A stretch of 64,000 bases of DNA. Source: G965276675 sp965276675. GTDB lineage: Bacteria; Acidobacteriota; Terriglobia; Terriglobales; Acidobacteriaceae. The position numbers and the translations under genes were made by a program. Location of the stretch: positions 2,976,001 through 3,040,000 of the forward strand of contig OZ255624.1 of NCBI GenBank assembly GCA_965276675.1, in the 5' to 3' direction. Shown here one piece after another: positions 52,587-61,708 of the stretch; position 1 is the stretch's first letter, and every line of letters begins with the position of its first letter. The notes beneath the pieces were generated by a model. That model saw only the letters and a list, made by a program, of their open reading frames with translations. It made no database searches and was not told the origin of the DNA.

Positions 52587-53530
52587 GCATTCTTTTCAAC
52601 AAATTGCACGATCTCTGCTGTTATCGTGGACACAAGCTGCTCAATCTCTTCCTTCTTCTGTGATAGCGCGCTGCTATTACGAGCAGTTGTATTCAGAGTT
52701 TGCAGTGACTGTGCCATCTTAACCACATTCCCCGGAATAGGTTCGGCCTCTAGCGGCAGCCGCGCGTCGGGCAATCCCAGCTTCTTCTTAATCGCTAGCA
52801 ACTCGGAGATCTTATGCGCGGGAATCTCGTTAAGATGAGACTTTAACTGCGATGCGATCATCACTGTCTTGCAGTATGTATCGATCACCTCTGCATACCA
52901 CTCCGCATGAGTAACCGTATCCGCCCAGCACACGATGCCGTGATTCGCCAAAAGAATGGTGTTATGCTGCTTCACCATCGGCAGAATCGTGCTCGCAAAC
53001 TCCATCGTGCCTGGCGTTTCGTAAGGCGCTAGAGCGACCGGCCCGATAAACACCTCTTGCTCCGGCAAAAGATCGCCCTGTGGCACGACCCCAGCAATGG
53101 CATGTGCCGTTGCATAAGGAGGATGACAATGGATGACCGCTTTAGCTCTTGGAACTGCCTTATAAATTTCCAGATGCAGAAGAATCTCGCTGGTCTGCGC
53201 TCTATTGCCGCAGATCTGCCGGTTCTCCAGGTCGACGAGCGAGAGGTCTTCTATCCGAAGATCGCCCTTGCTACAAAGCGTCGGAGTGCATAGGACGTAC
53301 TTCGGCGACACGCGAGCCGAGATATTGCCTCCGTTGCCGTCCACATACTGCCTCTCCCAAAGCTTTCTGCCGGTCCGTACGATCTCCTGTTTGATCGTAT
53401 TCGCCATCGGAGAATCAAAAAGCTGCAACGGCTCGTCCGGCAAGGACGAAATGTCGTCGCGGGCAACGAAGCACTCCATAATGGCTCTGCGAACAGTTGC
53501 AGCAATGAAATCTGGCGTTGAATTCTTCAT
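52583..53530 (-). CDS. Class II aldolase (rhamnulose/fuculose-1-phosphate aldolase-like)
   Basis: The start is set at ATG 53530 (315 residues); the open frame adds 14 codons upstream without support. It shows class II aldolase/adducin motifs: GNGGNISARVS (about 75), TSEILLHLEIYKAVP, the zinc histidines in AVIHCHPPYATAHA and in LLANHGIVCW, and YETPGTMEFA. The paired gene is rhamnulokinase, so it should cleave L-rhamnulose 1-phosphate to dihydroxyacetone phosphate and L-lactaldehyde. It is longer than E. coli RhaD or FucA (215-275 residues), with an approximately 45-residue N-terminal extension and a C-terminal Ser/Lys-rich helix. Fuculose-1-phosphate specificity cannot be excluded, given the fucose isomerase-like remnant. 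Confidence 0.85.
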   Translation of the reverse strand: MKNSTPDFIAATVRRAIMECFVARDDISSLPDEPLQLFDSPMANTIKQEIVRTGRKLWERQYVDGNGGNISARVSPKYVLCTPTLCSKGDLRIEDLSLVDLENRQICGNRAQTSEILLHLEIYKAVPRAKAVIHCHPPYATAHAIAGVVPQGDLLPEQEVFIGPVALAPYETPGTMEFASTILPMVKQHNTILLANHGIVCWADTVTHAEWYAEVIDTYCKTVMIASQLKSHLNEIPAHKISELLAIKKKLGLPDARLPLEAEPIPGNVVKMAQSLQTLNTTARNSSALSQKKEEIEQLVSTITAEIVQFVEKNA

Positions 53531-53926
53531 AGGCTGACTCTCGGTGAAGGTTGAAAAAGACCTCTCCCACACGAACCTCTAATTGTAGAGATATATGCAG
53601 TTTCGTGTCGGGAACGTCCATGCACCAGGGACTACGGAACGCTGCATCCACCTTTCAGCATGACACCGGCGCCGTCCGGCATTGTGTTCACTAACGTCTC
53701 GGCAACGAAGACTCTCAGCCCACTCGAGCACAAGCGTGAATCATCTCGAAGGAATCTTGTGCGCGCAACTGCCGACGGGTTCAGCGAAGATCACCTGAGG
53801 CGAGTAGGTGCGAAGTTTTTAGCCGTACTCACCATATCGAAGAGCCTGCAGCAAAGCAGCCATGGGTGACCTCTGCAACTGGAGCCCACTACCACCATTC
53901 ACGCTTAATGGGCGGAGCGTTGCCAC
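53531..53926. other. Intergenic region; no gene seen
   Basis: These 396 bases separate the aldolase start from the 3' end of the GH116 gene. It should contain the promoter for the aldolase-kinase unit, but no convincing -35/-10 pair or operator was picked out. Confidence 0.4.
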
Positions 53927-56659
53927 TCATGCATGTACCTCGATCTGGAGCGCATTGCCTTCGTGCAGCGTCACCGGATCGGCAAAGCGCAGCACGCTCC
54001 GGTCTCCATGTCTGTCCATTGTGTGCGTGAGCGTTCTATCAGTGAGTCGCACGGAGGAAGCAGCGCCTGCTGCCTTAATCTCGCATGAGCGACACGGCAG
54101 GATGCCGGAGAGAACCTCCAGAGTGAACACGGTGCTGCTCCCGCTGGATCGTGCATAGGAGAACGTGCCCCAACCAGTTCCCGTCGCCCATAAGCAGTGA
54201 AACTTATCATGAGGTAGCCGGGGTACGGCAACGACCGACGCCTGCACGCCGTCGTATATAAATCCGCTCAGGGCGACGTGGCTCGTCCAGGAGGCCATGG
54301 CGCGAGCGTAATGATGTCCGCACTCGGCTTCGTCCCAGGGATTGCGTTGTTCGCCGTCATACCGGGAGCGGATATTGCCTATGCATTCGATGCCCTCGGA
54401 AACCATTCCAGAGAAAATCATCAGCGCGGCTGCGGCGTGCTCAAGGCCCGTCCACGCTTCCGCATAGTACGGAAAGGGAATGCGAGGGCGCGGCGAGTCG
54501 GCGTAGTCGCAGACGACCATGGCCGCTTCATCATTCAGAGCAAATGTCCGCTCCACGCTGTTGTGATCTAAGAGAGTGCGCTTGTAGTTGAAGCGGTAGA
54601 GGGAGACGAGCGTGGAGCGGACATGCTCGGGAGAGAGCAGTGGACCGAGACCGGCCACTTCCGCGAGATATTGTCCGATCAGTTGATCGATCAGGCATCC
54701 CTGGCCTACCTGGTACTGGGGATGCTCGGTATCCTCAGAGCCCATGTCGCTCTGGAGATGCGGGGCGATCTGAGACTGGTGGTACCCGACGATGTTCTGA
54801 ATAAAAAAGTTGCCATTGAACAGATTGGCATCAATCCAACGGCTCCCTTGGTCAAAGAGCTTTCTGTATTGATTGGCCGAGGTATTGTCGCCGAGTGCGC
54901 GCGCCATCTCCTCGCAGGCGCGCAATGCTCCGAGATACCAGATGCTGCACATGGGATTGGGGCCGTAAAACTCAACGTCGTAGGTGTTGTGCTGGACGCC
55001 CGTCAGTACTCCCTGACGACCGGCGTCCCATCCTCCGGGCTCCCAGGCAAACGCAATCGCCTTTTGTATGCGCGGCCACATAGCCCGCGCCCACGAGTTG
55101 TCTCCGGAGAGCTTCCAGTCAAGAAAGGCATGGATGATCTGACCCATCTGGCCGTCGGCGGCCGCGAAGCCGAACCGTGCGTATCCGTCCGGGAGGAGCT
55201 GGCGAAAACGCATTCCCCCGGCATCGTCCATGGAATATCCGAAAGAAGCTTTGCGGAGAGACCGCGCGAAGGAGGGAAAAAGGAAGGTGGTCGCCGTTTC
55301 GTAATTCCAGACATGGGTGCAGTTTCCGAAGCAGCAGCCAATGGCATCGTCGCTTCCTTCAAAGCCGTGAAACTCGCCGTCTGCAGTGCGGAAGCATGTA
55401 GTTGAAGCCAGGGTGGAAAGATTAGCGCTGGCAGCCTCCTTCACTACTCCGGGTAAAGTGCTCTCCCGGAGAGTCTTCGCAAACAGGCGAGTTCGGCTCT
55501 CAAGTCGGTCCAGATTTTCCGCGGTATACTGCGCCACACCCCATGCGTCCTTGAACCGCGTGGCGTAGTAGTTACCGATGACCGTCTTCCCTTTTCCCTC
55601 CGGGGCCGTCCAGCCGCACCAGTCGGGCGTTCGATTCGGGAAATGCCAGGCCATCACAAAAGTAAAAGCTGCACTCTGGCCGGGGGCGATGCTGCGCTGC
55701 TGGCACAGAGCGGCAACGCCGTTGTGCGGATCGGGTTCGGCGCCGAGTTCGCCGGCCGCGGAGAAGGCATCCCAAAACAACATCGGTGAGTTCCACCAAC
55801 GGCCCTTGGGCCAACCCTGCCAGTGAGTTAGGTGGATCTCAGCTGCTGGGACAGCGGCCAGGGTAAAGCTGCCGGACATAGGATCGTCGCCGGCCAACCC
55901 TGGATTGCTCATAAGAAATCCGGCCAGCTTGGGGCCGTCTTGATATTGATTGCGTCGCTTATCCTGCGGCTGTGCTGAGCCCCTGGGAAGGGGACTGACC
56001 ATCACTGGATTATCGATGGAAAATACGATGCCAACCTTTGCTGCGGAAGACCGATGATTGGTCACGCGATAGCGCAGTATAGTCACCGGTAAGCCCGAAT
56101 CATCAGGGTCATGTGGGATGAACGGGGAAAACGCATCCAGCTCTGCGGAGACGGGAAGCGTGGGGTCCTGAAAATCTATATGCGCGAGAGGATACTCTCC
56201 TGTAAATTCCGCTGACTCCAGACGGCTTAATCCCGGCACATTGTTCGACCCCAGACCATTCTCGCCCTGATACGGAGGGAGGATGCGTGCTTCCAGCACA
56301 CGAGCAACGGGTTTTGCTTTGCCCGACTGCACCCAGATCGCTGGAAAGGCATAGTGCGGCGAAAAGCCCTGATTTGGACGGTTGAAAATCTCCCAGTCGC
56401 GCAGTTGTCCGCGCCCTCCGAGGCCGAGGCTGCCGGCCGCGACCCCTCCCAGCGGAAAGGAGATCATCTTGAGCTCCTGCCCGCGGAAGACGCGCGGATA
56501 CGAGATGTCTGCGTGCGCTTTTTTCTGGCGGACGGTTGTTCCGCCAGAGGCCGGTGAATCGGCAAAAGTAGGCCAGCCTCGCACCTGAGTGGCCGCACCG
56601 ACTACTCCGGCCGCCTGCTTCAAGAATGATCGGCGTGGCAGCTTACCGTTTTTGCTCAT
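53927..56659 (-). CDS. Tat-exported GH116 family beta-glucosidase/glucosylceramidase-like enzyme
   Basis: The start is ATG 56659 (910 residues) behind GGGAGGAAAG. A twin-arginine signal (PRRSFLKQAAGVVGAAT, Arg9-Arg10) points to export of the folded enzyme. The GBA2 N-terminal beta-sandwich follows (about 65-400; ISFPLGGVAAGSLGLGGRGQLRDWEIFNRP). The catalytic (alpha/alpha)6 domain (about 440-860) has NCTHVWNYETATTFLFP, where the Glu of WNYE matches the GH116 nucleophile. NTYDVEFYGPNPMC holds the expected acid/base Asp, and ECGHHYARAMASW is a family block. Members cleave beta-glucosides, beta-xylosides or N-acetylglucosaminides. It would act in the periplasm or outside. Its upstream neighbour, a CobW-like GTPase, is divergent; no transporter is adjacent. 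Confidence 0.92.
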   Translation of the reverse strand: MSKNGKLPRRSFLKQAAGVVGAATQVRGWPTFADSPASGGTTVRQKKAHADISYPRVFRGQELKMISFPLGGVAAGSLGLGGRGQLRDWEIFNRPNQGFSPHYAFPAIWVQSGKAKPVARVLEARILPPYQGENGLGSNNVPGLSRLESAEFTGEYPLAHIDFQDPTLPVSAELDAFSPFIPHDPDDSGLPVTILRYRVTNHRSSAAKVGIVFSIDNPVMVSPLPRGSAQPQDKRRNQYQDGPKLAGFLMSNPGLAGDDPMSGSFTLAAVPAAEIHLTHWQGWPKGRWWNSPMLFWDAFSAAGELGAEPDPHNGVAALCQQRSIAPGQSAAFTFVMAWHFPNRTPDWCGWTAPEGKGKTVIGNYYATRFKDAWGVAQYTAENLDRLESRTRLFAKTLRESTLPGVVKEAASANLSTLASTTCFRTADGEFHGFEGSDDAIGCCFGNCTHVWNYETATTFLFPSFARSLRKASFGYSMDDAGGMRFRQLLPDGYARFGFAAADGQMGQIIHAFLDWKLSGDNSWARAMWPRIQKAIAFAWEPGGWDAGRQGVLTGVQHNTYDVEFYGPNPMCSIWYLGALRACEEMARALGDNTSANQYRKLFDQGSRWIDANLFNGNFFIQNIVGYHQSQIAPHLQSDMGSEDTEHPQYQVGQGCLIDQLIGQYLAEVAGLGPLLSPEHVRSTLVSLYRFNYKRTLLDHNSVERTFALNDEAAMVVCDYADSPRPRIPFPYYAEAWTGLEHAAAALMIFSGMVSEGIECIGNIRSRYDGEQRNPWDEAECGHHYARAMASWTSHVALSGFIYDGVQASVVAVPRLPHDKFHCLWATGTGWGTFSYARSSGSSTVFTLEVLSGILPCRSCEIKAAGAASSVRLTDRTLTHTMDRHGDRSVLRFADPVTLHEGNALQIEVHA

Positions 56660-56953
56660 CTTTCCTCCCGAGGTACTCACTTGGATGCTATCCCTCCTGA
56701 ATGCGAACTGTGCTGCTTCATGGCTTTGCGCAGTTCATGTTCTGAGGCTTCGCTCCAGTATTTCCAATCCAGCCGGAGAAAACAGACGTGTATGGCATGG
56801 CGAGGGTAATCTTCAGAATGAGAACATAAAATGTCTTTCTTGATTCAGCAAGCATCTTGATAAGCTGCTCGTGCGGAAGTGAGTCTACAAGCAGGGAGCC
56901 AAGTGTCGCGCGCATTTGACAGCGGATGGCGACCTTGAACTCGAGGTGCGGGC

Positions 56954-58021
56954 GTGACCGAACATACTGCCGTTGCAAGACCATGGATTGTCGTGGTTGG
57001 TGGCTTTCTTGGCGCCGGGAAAACTACTCTACTCCTCGCCGCAGCGCATGAGCTGGAAAGGCGCGGTCTGCGCAGCGCTGTGATCCTGAACGATCAGGGG
57101 GAGGCCTTAGTCGATACCGAGTACGCGGCGCTCCATGGACTAGAGCGCGGAGAAGTTACCGGAGGATGCTTCTGCTGCAGATTTTCCGAGCTGGTTCACG
57201 TTATGGATCAATTGTGTGAGCACTCACCTGACGTAATCTTTGCCGAACCAGTCGGCAGCTGTACTGATATCTCGGCCACAACCCTCCAGCCATTGCGCGA
57301 GTACAGCGAAACCTACCGCCTTGCTCCCTTTACGGTATTGGTTGATCCCCAGCGAGCGAATGAGTTGCTTCGCGACGATGCCGAACCGCATCTCAGCTTT
57401 CTTTTTCGTAATCAGCTGGAGGAAGCCGACGTGGTCTGCTTCACCAAGTCCGATATCAGTCCGGTTTATCCTGATATCCAGGCCCAGCATGTGCGGCAAG
57501 TTAGCGCCAAAACAGAGCAAGGTGTTGCCGCATGGCTTGATGAAGTCCTGTCGGGAAGTCTCTCGGCAGGGAGCAAAATCCTCGACATCGACTATGAGCA
57601 GTATGCTCGCGCCGAGGCCGCGTTGGCATGGCTGAACCTTCAGATTAGAATTCAACCCACAGAACCACTCTCAGGGGCGATGATCCTGGGACCCTTACTC
57701 GACGGCTTGGATGCCGATTTCACCGCGGCTGGAATTTCCATCGTTCATCTCAAGGCAATCATTCATTCTCCGACGGGATTTCTGAAAGCTGCAATCTGCG
57801 CGAACGGTCAGCAACCAGCTGTCGAAGGCGCGCTCGACGCATCTCCCGCATCGCAACATGACCTGCTTCTGAATCTCAGGGCTGTAGGAGCGGCTGCACA
57901 GGTACGTGAGATTGTGGAACAGAGTCTTAGCAACATGCATACCGGGCTAACAGATCTACAGATTACGTGCTTTCATCCAGCTGCGCCAAAACCTGAACGG
58001 CGCATCGCGGAGATACAGTGA
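56954..58021 (+). CDS. CobW/G3E-family P-loop GTPase (metallochaperone-like)
   Basis: The 355-residue protein begins at GTG 56954 with GAGGTG upstream. It has the G3E features: Walker A GGFLGAGKTT (16-25), the metal motif GGCFCC (Cys72, Cys74, Cys75), the Asp of Walker B in DVIFAEPVG, and TKSD in place of the NKxD guanine motif. The C-terminal half (about 230-340) differs from the usual CobW-C domain and lacks the His-rich tail. G3E proteins insert Zn, Co or Ni into enzymes. Given the divergent placement 294 bases from a GH116 gene, a client cannot be named. Distantly related COG0523 members are zinc-responsive, but no Zur site was recognised. Confidence 0.85.
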   Translation: MTEHTAVARPWIVVVGGFLGAGKTTLLLAAAHELERRGLRSAVILNDQGEALVDTEYAALHGLERGEVTGGCFCCRFSELVHVMDQLCEHSPDVIFAEPVGSCTDISATTLQPLREYSETYRLAPFTVLVDPQRANELLRDDAEPHLSFLFRNQLEEADVVCFTKSDISPVYPDIQAQHVRQVSAKTEQGVAAWLDEVLSGSLSAGSKILDIDYEQYARAEAALAWLNLQIRIQPTEPLSGAMILGPLLDGLDADFTAAGISIVHLKAIIHSPTGFLKAAICANGQQPAVEGALDASPASQHDLLLNLRAVGAAAQVREIVEQSLSNMHTGLTDLQITCFHPAAPKPERRIAEIQ

Positions 58022-58386
58022 TATGGCTGACACATATGACCCATATTCCACCGCTAAACTGAGAGGGTGAACGCAAATTCTGCCCCAAGTTTGGGCGATT
58101 CCCATACCCGACAGCTCAGGTCCGTTCCCGATACAACTACTCAGATAACCCCTACAGAATATGTATCAATTGTTACTCATTCACTTCTGCCAGACGCACG
58201 GTGGAGAATGACATGCACTGCAACTTAAAACCAAAACAAAAGCCACTCAAAGAAATCGGAGGTCACATGTTGACATTTGTGACCGTCTCTCCACTTCCTT
58301 AACCGCCCCATCGTGCCCTTGCGGGATAATGAGGCCCTGCGACGCACACCGGAACGCGGGGCCTAAGGGAAAGCCGAATCTGCAAG
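58022..58386. other. Intergenic region between convergent genes; no gene seen
   Basis: These 365 bases lie between the 3' ends of the GTPase gene and the minus-strand ppdK gene. They contain AT-rich stretches but no gene, and no clear terminator was found. Confidence 0.4.
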
Positions 58387-61122
58387 CTACATCGCCACAC
58401 GGAGTTCCTCCTGGTGCACCTCCGTGTGGACGAGTGAAGAAGGGTGGGCTCCACTGGCGATGGCAGTCTGAGCAATCGCCAGCCGTGCTGCCGGAATACG
58501 CGCCGGGGAGCAGGACACGTAGTTCAGATCGAGCGTCTCCAGGAATTCAATGGACTCCGGATCTCCTCCGTGCTCACCACAGACTCCGATCTTGATCGTC
58601 GGATTGGCTGTGCGCGCACTCTCGACGGCCATCTGCATGAGCGCTCCCACGCCCTCGCGGTCGAGCGTGATGAACGGATCCTTCTTCAGAATTCCGGCCT
58701 CGATGTACGCGTCGAGGTACTTGCGCGCATCGTCGCGGGAGAACCCGAACGTCATCTGCGTTAGATCATTGGTGCCGAAGGAGAGGAAGTCCACTTCCTT
58801 TGCGATCGCCCCAGCGCATACCGCCGCTCGTGGCAGCTCGATCATGGCGCCGAATTTGTAGGGCGTGGACTGCCGGAGTTCGGCAAAGACCGCCTCGGCC
58901 GTATCATCCACAAGCTTGCGGATGGCGCGAACCTCGCTCAGCCCGGCGACCAGTGGAACCATGATCTCCGGCACCGTGCGCACGCCTTTTCTCTGTACCG
59001 CGATCGCCGCTTCCAGGATCGCTCTTACCTGCATGATGATGATCTCCGGATGAGTGATCCCGAGCCGGCAGCCGCGGTGGCCCATCATCGGATTGGACTC
59101 CTGAAGATCCCGCGTGCGCGCACGCAAACGTTCGAGTTCGGCAATTTCTTCTTGATGCCGGACGTTTTGGCGGCCTTTGCGAAGCTGCTCGTCGATCTCT
59201 TCCAGCCGCGGTAAAAACTCATGCAACGGAGGATCGATCAGCCGGATCGTGACCGGCAGCCCGTCCATGGTGCGGAAGAGCGCCTCAAAGTCGGCTCTCT
59301 GCATGGGCAGGAGGCGGTTGAGCGCCTGCCGACGCTGATCTACGTTCTCAGTCAGGATCATGGCTCGGATCCACTTGAGCCGCTCGGGAGCAAAAAACAT
59401 ATGTTCTGTCCGGCACAGGCCGATGCCGGATGCGCCAGCGCGGCGTGCGCGCTCAGCGTCCTCCGGCGTATCCGCGTTGGCATGTACGGGCGTGAAACTA
59501 ACGCACTGCGCCCATCCGAGGAACTCGTCCAGCGTGGCATTGTTCAGCGCAGCAGGGCGCAGCGGCACCTTACAGGCAAATACCTGCCCGGAGAGTCCGT
59601 CGAGCGACAGCCAATCCCCTTCCCGCAGTACCACATCGCCGATCTGCACAGTGTGGGCCTGGTCGTCCACCATCACGTCTTTGGCGCCCGTAACGCAGCA
59701 CTTGCCCATGCCGCGCGCGACCACCGCCGCATGGCTCGTCGCTCCCCCATGCGCCGTCAGGAAGCCGACCGAGGCCTCCATGCCATGAATATCGTCGGCC
59801 ACCGTCTCCTGCCGCACCAGGATCACCGCCTTCTCGCGATGTTTACCGGCCATGCTCACGGCGCGATCCGACGTCAAGGCGATCTGTCCAACAGCCGAGC
59901 CTGGAGATGCCGGCACTCCCCGCGTCACGGATGCAATGTCTACGTCGGAAAGATCGAGTTGCGGTGACAGAATCTCGCTGATGAGCTCCGGCTTCACGCG
60001 CTGCAGGGCTTCGGTCTTTGAGATAAGGCCCTCATGGGCCATGTCTACAGCACACCGCAGTGCTGCGAGCGCGCTGCGTTTCGCTGTTCTCGTTTGCAGC
60101 AGGAAGAGCTCGCCCTTCTGTACCGTAAATTCGAAGTCCTGCATGTCGTGCAGGTGCGTCTCCAATCTCTTGGTGACCGAACGAAGCTGTTCATAGATCG
60201 CCGGCATGGTCTTCGCGAGCTCCGACAGTGGCAGAGGCGTGCGAATACCCGCGACGATGTCCTCACCCTGTGCGTTTGGCAGGAATTCGCCGAAGATCGC
60301 ATGGTCGCCAATGATGGGATTACGCGTGAAGCCGACGCCGGTGCCGCTGTCCATCCCGGAGTTTCCAAAGACCATGGCTTGCACGGTGACGGCCGTTCCA
60401 GCCTCTTCCGGAATGTTGTACATGCTGCGGTAGTGCTGGGCGCGCGTGTTCGTCCACGATTGAAATACCGCTTCCGTCGCCATCAGGAGTTGCTCGCGCG
60501 CGTCCTCAGGAAATGGTCGGCCGACATGCTGCAGTACGCATGTTTTATACCTGGCGATGATGGTGCGCAGAGCCTCTTCCTTCAGCTGAAAGTCGAACTC
60601 CACGCTGTGTTCACGCTTTACGCGTTCCAAGATCTGATCGAACTGGATCTTCGGCACCTGCAGGACCACTGAGCCGAACATCTGGATAAGCCGCCGGTAG
60701 GAGTCCAGAGCGAACCGCAAATCGCCGTTCGCTGCTGCCAGTCCGTGAACATTGGCATCGTTCAGGCCCACATTCAAGATGGTGTCCATCATGCCCGGCA
60801 TTGATACAGCAGCGCCCGAACGCACGCTCACCAGCAAGGGATCCTGCACACCACCGAAGGTCTGTTTCTGTTTTCCTTCGAGCCAGGAGACGGTCATGTC
60901 GATCGCGTGCTCCAGTTGCTCTGACAGCCGTTTGTGTTTCAGGTAGTGGCGGCAGGCACTCGTTGGAATGGTGAAACCGGGAGGTACAGGAACACCGAGC
61001 TGCGTCATCTCGGCCAAACCGGCGCCCTTGCCTCCGAGCTGGGCCTTCATGGTTCCATCCCCGTCGGTGGTCTCTGCGCTGAAGCGATAAACGTCGTATT
61101 TGTCCACGGGTGTTTTGGGCAT
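58387..61122 (-). CDS. ppdK: Pyruvate, phosphate dikinase
   Basis: The start is ATG 61122 (911 residues), with AGGAGTC 6 bases upstream; the frame is open 25 codons further without a site. The ATP-grasp domain (about 1-340) has QLGGKGAGLAEMTQLGVPVPPGFTI (in part), GMMDTILNVGLND and DSGTGVGFTRNP. The phosphohistidine swivel domain has the catalytic His in GGATSHAAVVARG. The C-terminal TIM barrel has GIGLCRTEHMFF, MGHRGCRLGITHPE, MIELPRAA and SFGTNDLTQMTFGFSRDD. It interconverts pyruvate, ATP and phosphate with PEP, AMP and pyrophosphate, serving gluconeogenesis or PPi-linked glycolysis. It is longer than the usual 875-890 residues, mainly near the centre. It is a single-gene unit. Confidence 0.96.
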   Translation of the reverse strand: MPKTPVDKYDVYRFSAETTDGDGTMKAQLGGKGAGLAEMTQLGVPVPPGFTIPTSACRHYLKHKRLSEQLEHAIDMTVSWLEGKQKQTFGGVQDPLLVSVRSGAAVSMPGMMDTILNVGLNDANVHGLAAANGDLRFALDSYRRLIQMFGSVVLQVPKIQFDQILERVKREHSVEFDFQLKEEALRTIIARYKTCVLQHVGRPFPEDAREQLLMATEAVFQSWTNTRAQHYRSMYNIPEEAGTAVTVQAMVFGNSGMDSGTGVGFTRNPIIGDHAIFGEFLPNAQGEDIVAGIRTPLPLSELAKTMPAIYEQLRSVTKRLETHLHDMQDFEFTVQKGELFLLQTRTAKRSALAALRCAVDMAHEGLISKTEALQRVKPELISEILSPQLDLSDVDIASVTRGVPASPGSAVGQIALTSDRAVSMAGKHREKAVILVRQETVADDIHGMEASVGFLTAHGGATSHAAVVARGMGKCCVTGAKDVMVDDQAHTVQIGDVVLREGDWLSLDGLSGQVFACKVPLRPAALNNATLDEFLGWAQCVSFTPVHANADTPEDAERARRAGASGIGLCRTEHMFFAPERLKWIRAMILTENVDQRRQALNRLLPMQRADFEALFRTMDGLPVTIRLIDPPLHEFLPRLEEIDEQLRKGRQNVRHQEEIAELERLRARTRDLQESNPMMGHRGCRLGITHPEIIIMQVRAILEAAIAVQRKGVRTVPEIMVPLVAGLSEVRAIRKLVDDTAEAVFAELRQSTPYKFGAMIELPRAAVCAGAIAKEVDFLSFGTNDLTQMTFGFSRDDARKYLDAYIEAGILKKDPFITLDREGVGALMQMAVESARTANPTIKIGVCGEHGGDPESIEFLETLDLNYVSCSPARIPAARLAIAQTAIASGAHPSSLVHTEVHQEELRVAM

Positions 61123-61708
61123 TGCTGACTCCTGGGCTGGAATGCTCGCTGGAGTGCGAGGGGGCACATGCACTTCTATGCTGTGCCATGTAGCCAATGC
61201 GAGAAGTAGACGCTAGCGTGGACACCATCGGCAAGGGATCTGGGGCGAAATGGACGCCCGTCCGATTCGGACTAGTTTCAGATCAATAGCACGGAACGTC
61301 CTTTCTGGACAGTTTTTTACTCGACCGTTCCGGATAGCAGTCTTCCAATGAGCTCGCATGCCTGTCCCTGCGCCATTCGTCCCTGCAGTGCCCATCACCG
61401 CCCAACTCATTCAGAAGCTGAACGGCGCGAACGAAGAGCACCGCGTGGAAGAGGGCGTTGCGCTGCTCGCACTGTGGATTGCAAACGGGCAACGGTGAAC
61501 GGTCTGGACCGTCTTCGACCCTGTTCCTGCTCTGCTTGGCGCATTGGGGTGGATGTCGAGGAAGCGGCCAGCTAGCATCGGTGCTGATCAACTGCCTTGA
61601 AGAGAACTGAGAGGCCGTAATTCATTGATGACGGGCGAGACGGATGCTCCCTTCAGTGCTGAAATATATTCATAGTCTTGAAGCCCGCAAGTTGGATAGG
61701 AATGCTTA
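61123..61708. other. 586-base gap between ppdK and the ggt gene
   Basis: Apart from a weak 46-codon candidate at 61358-61498, nothing is recognised. The ppdK promoter should lie in the proximal part. Confidence 0.4.
61358..61498 (+). CDS. Possible small protein of 46 residues (weak)
   Basis: ATG 61358 to TGA 61498 encodes a 46-residue peptide: a Pro-rich start (MPVPAPFVPAVPI) followed by a regular amphipathic helix pair (TAQLIQKLNGANEEHR, then EEGVALLALWIANGQR). The composition and heptad-like spacing look more protein-like than the surrounding frames. There is only a weak upstream GAG and no known family. It could also be chance. Confidence 0.25.
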   Translation: MPVPAPFVPAVPITAQLIQKLNGANEEHRVEEGVALLALWIANGQR

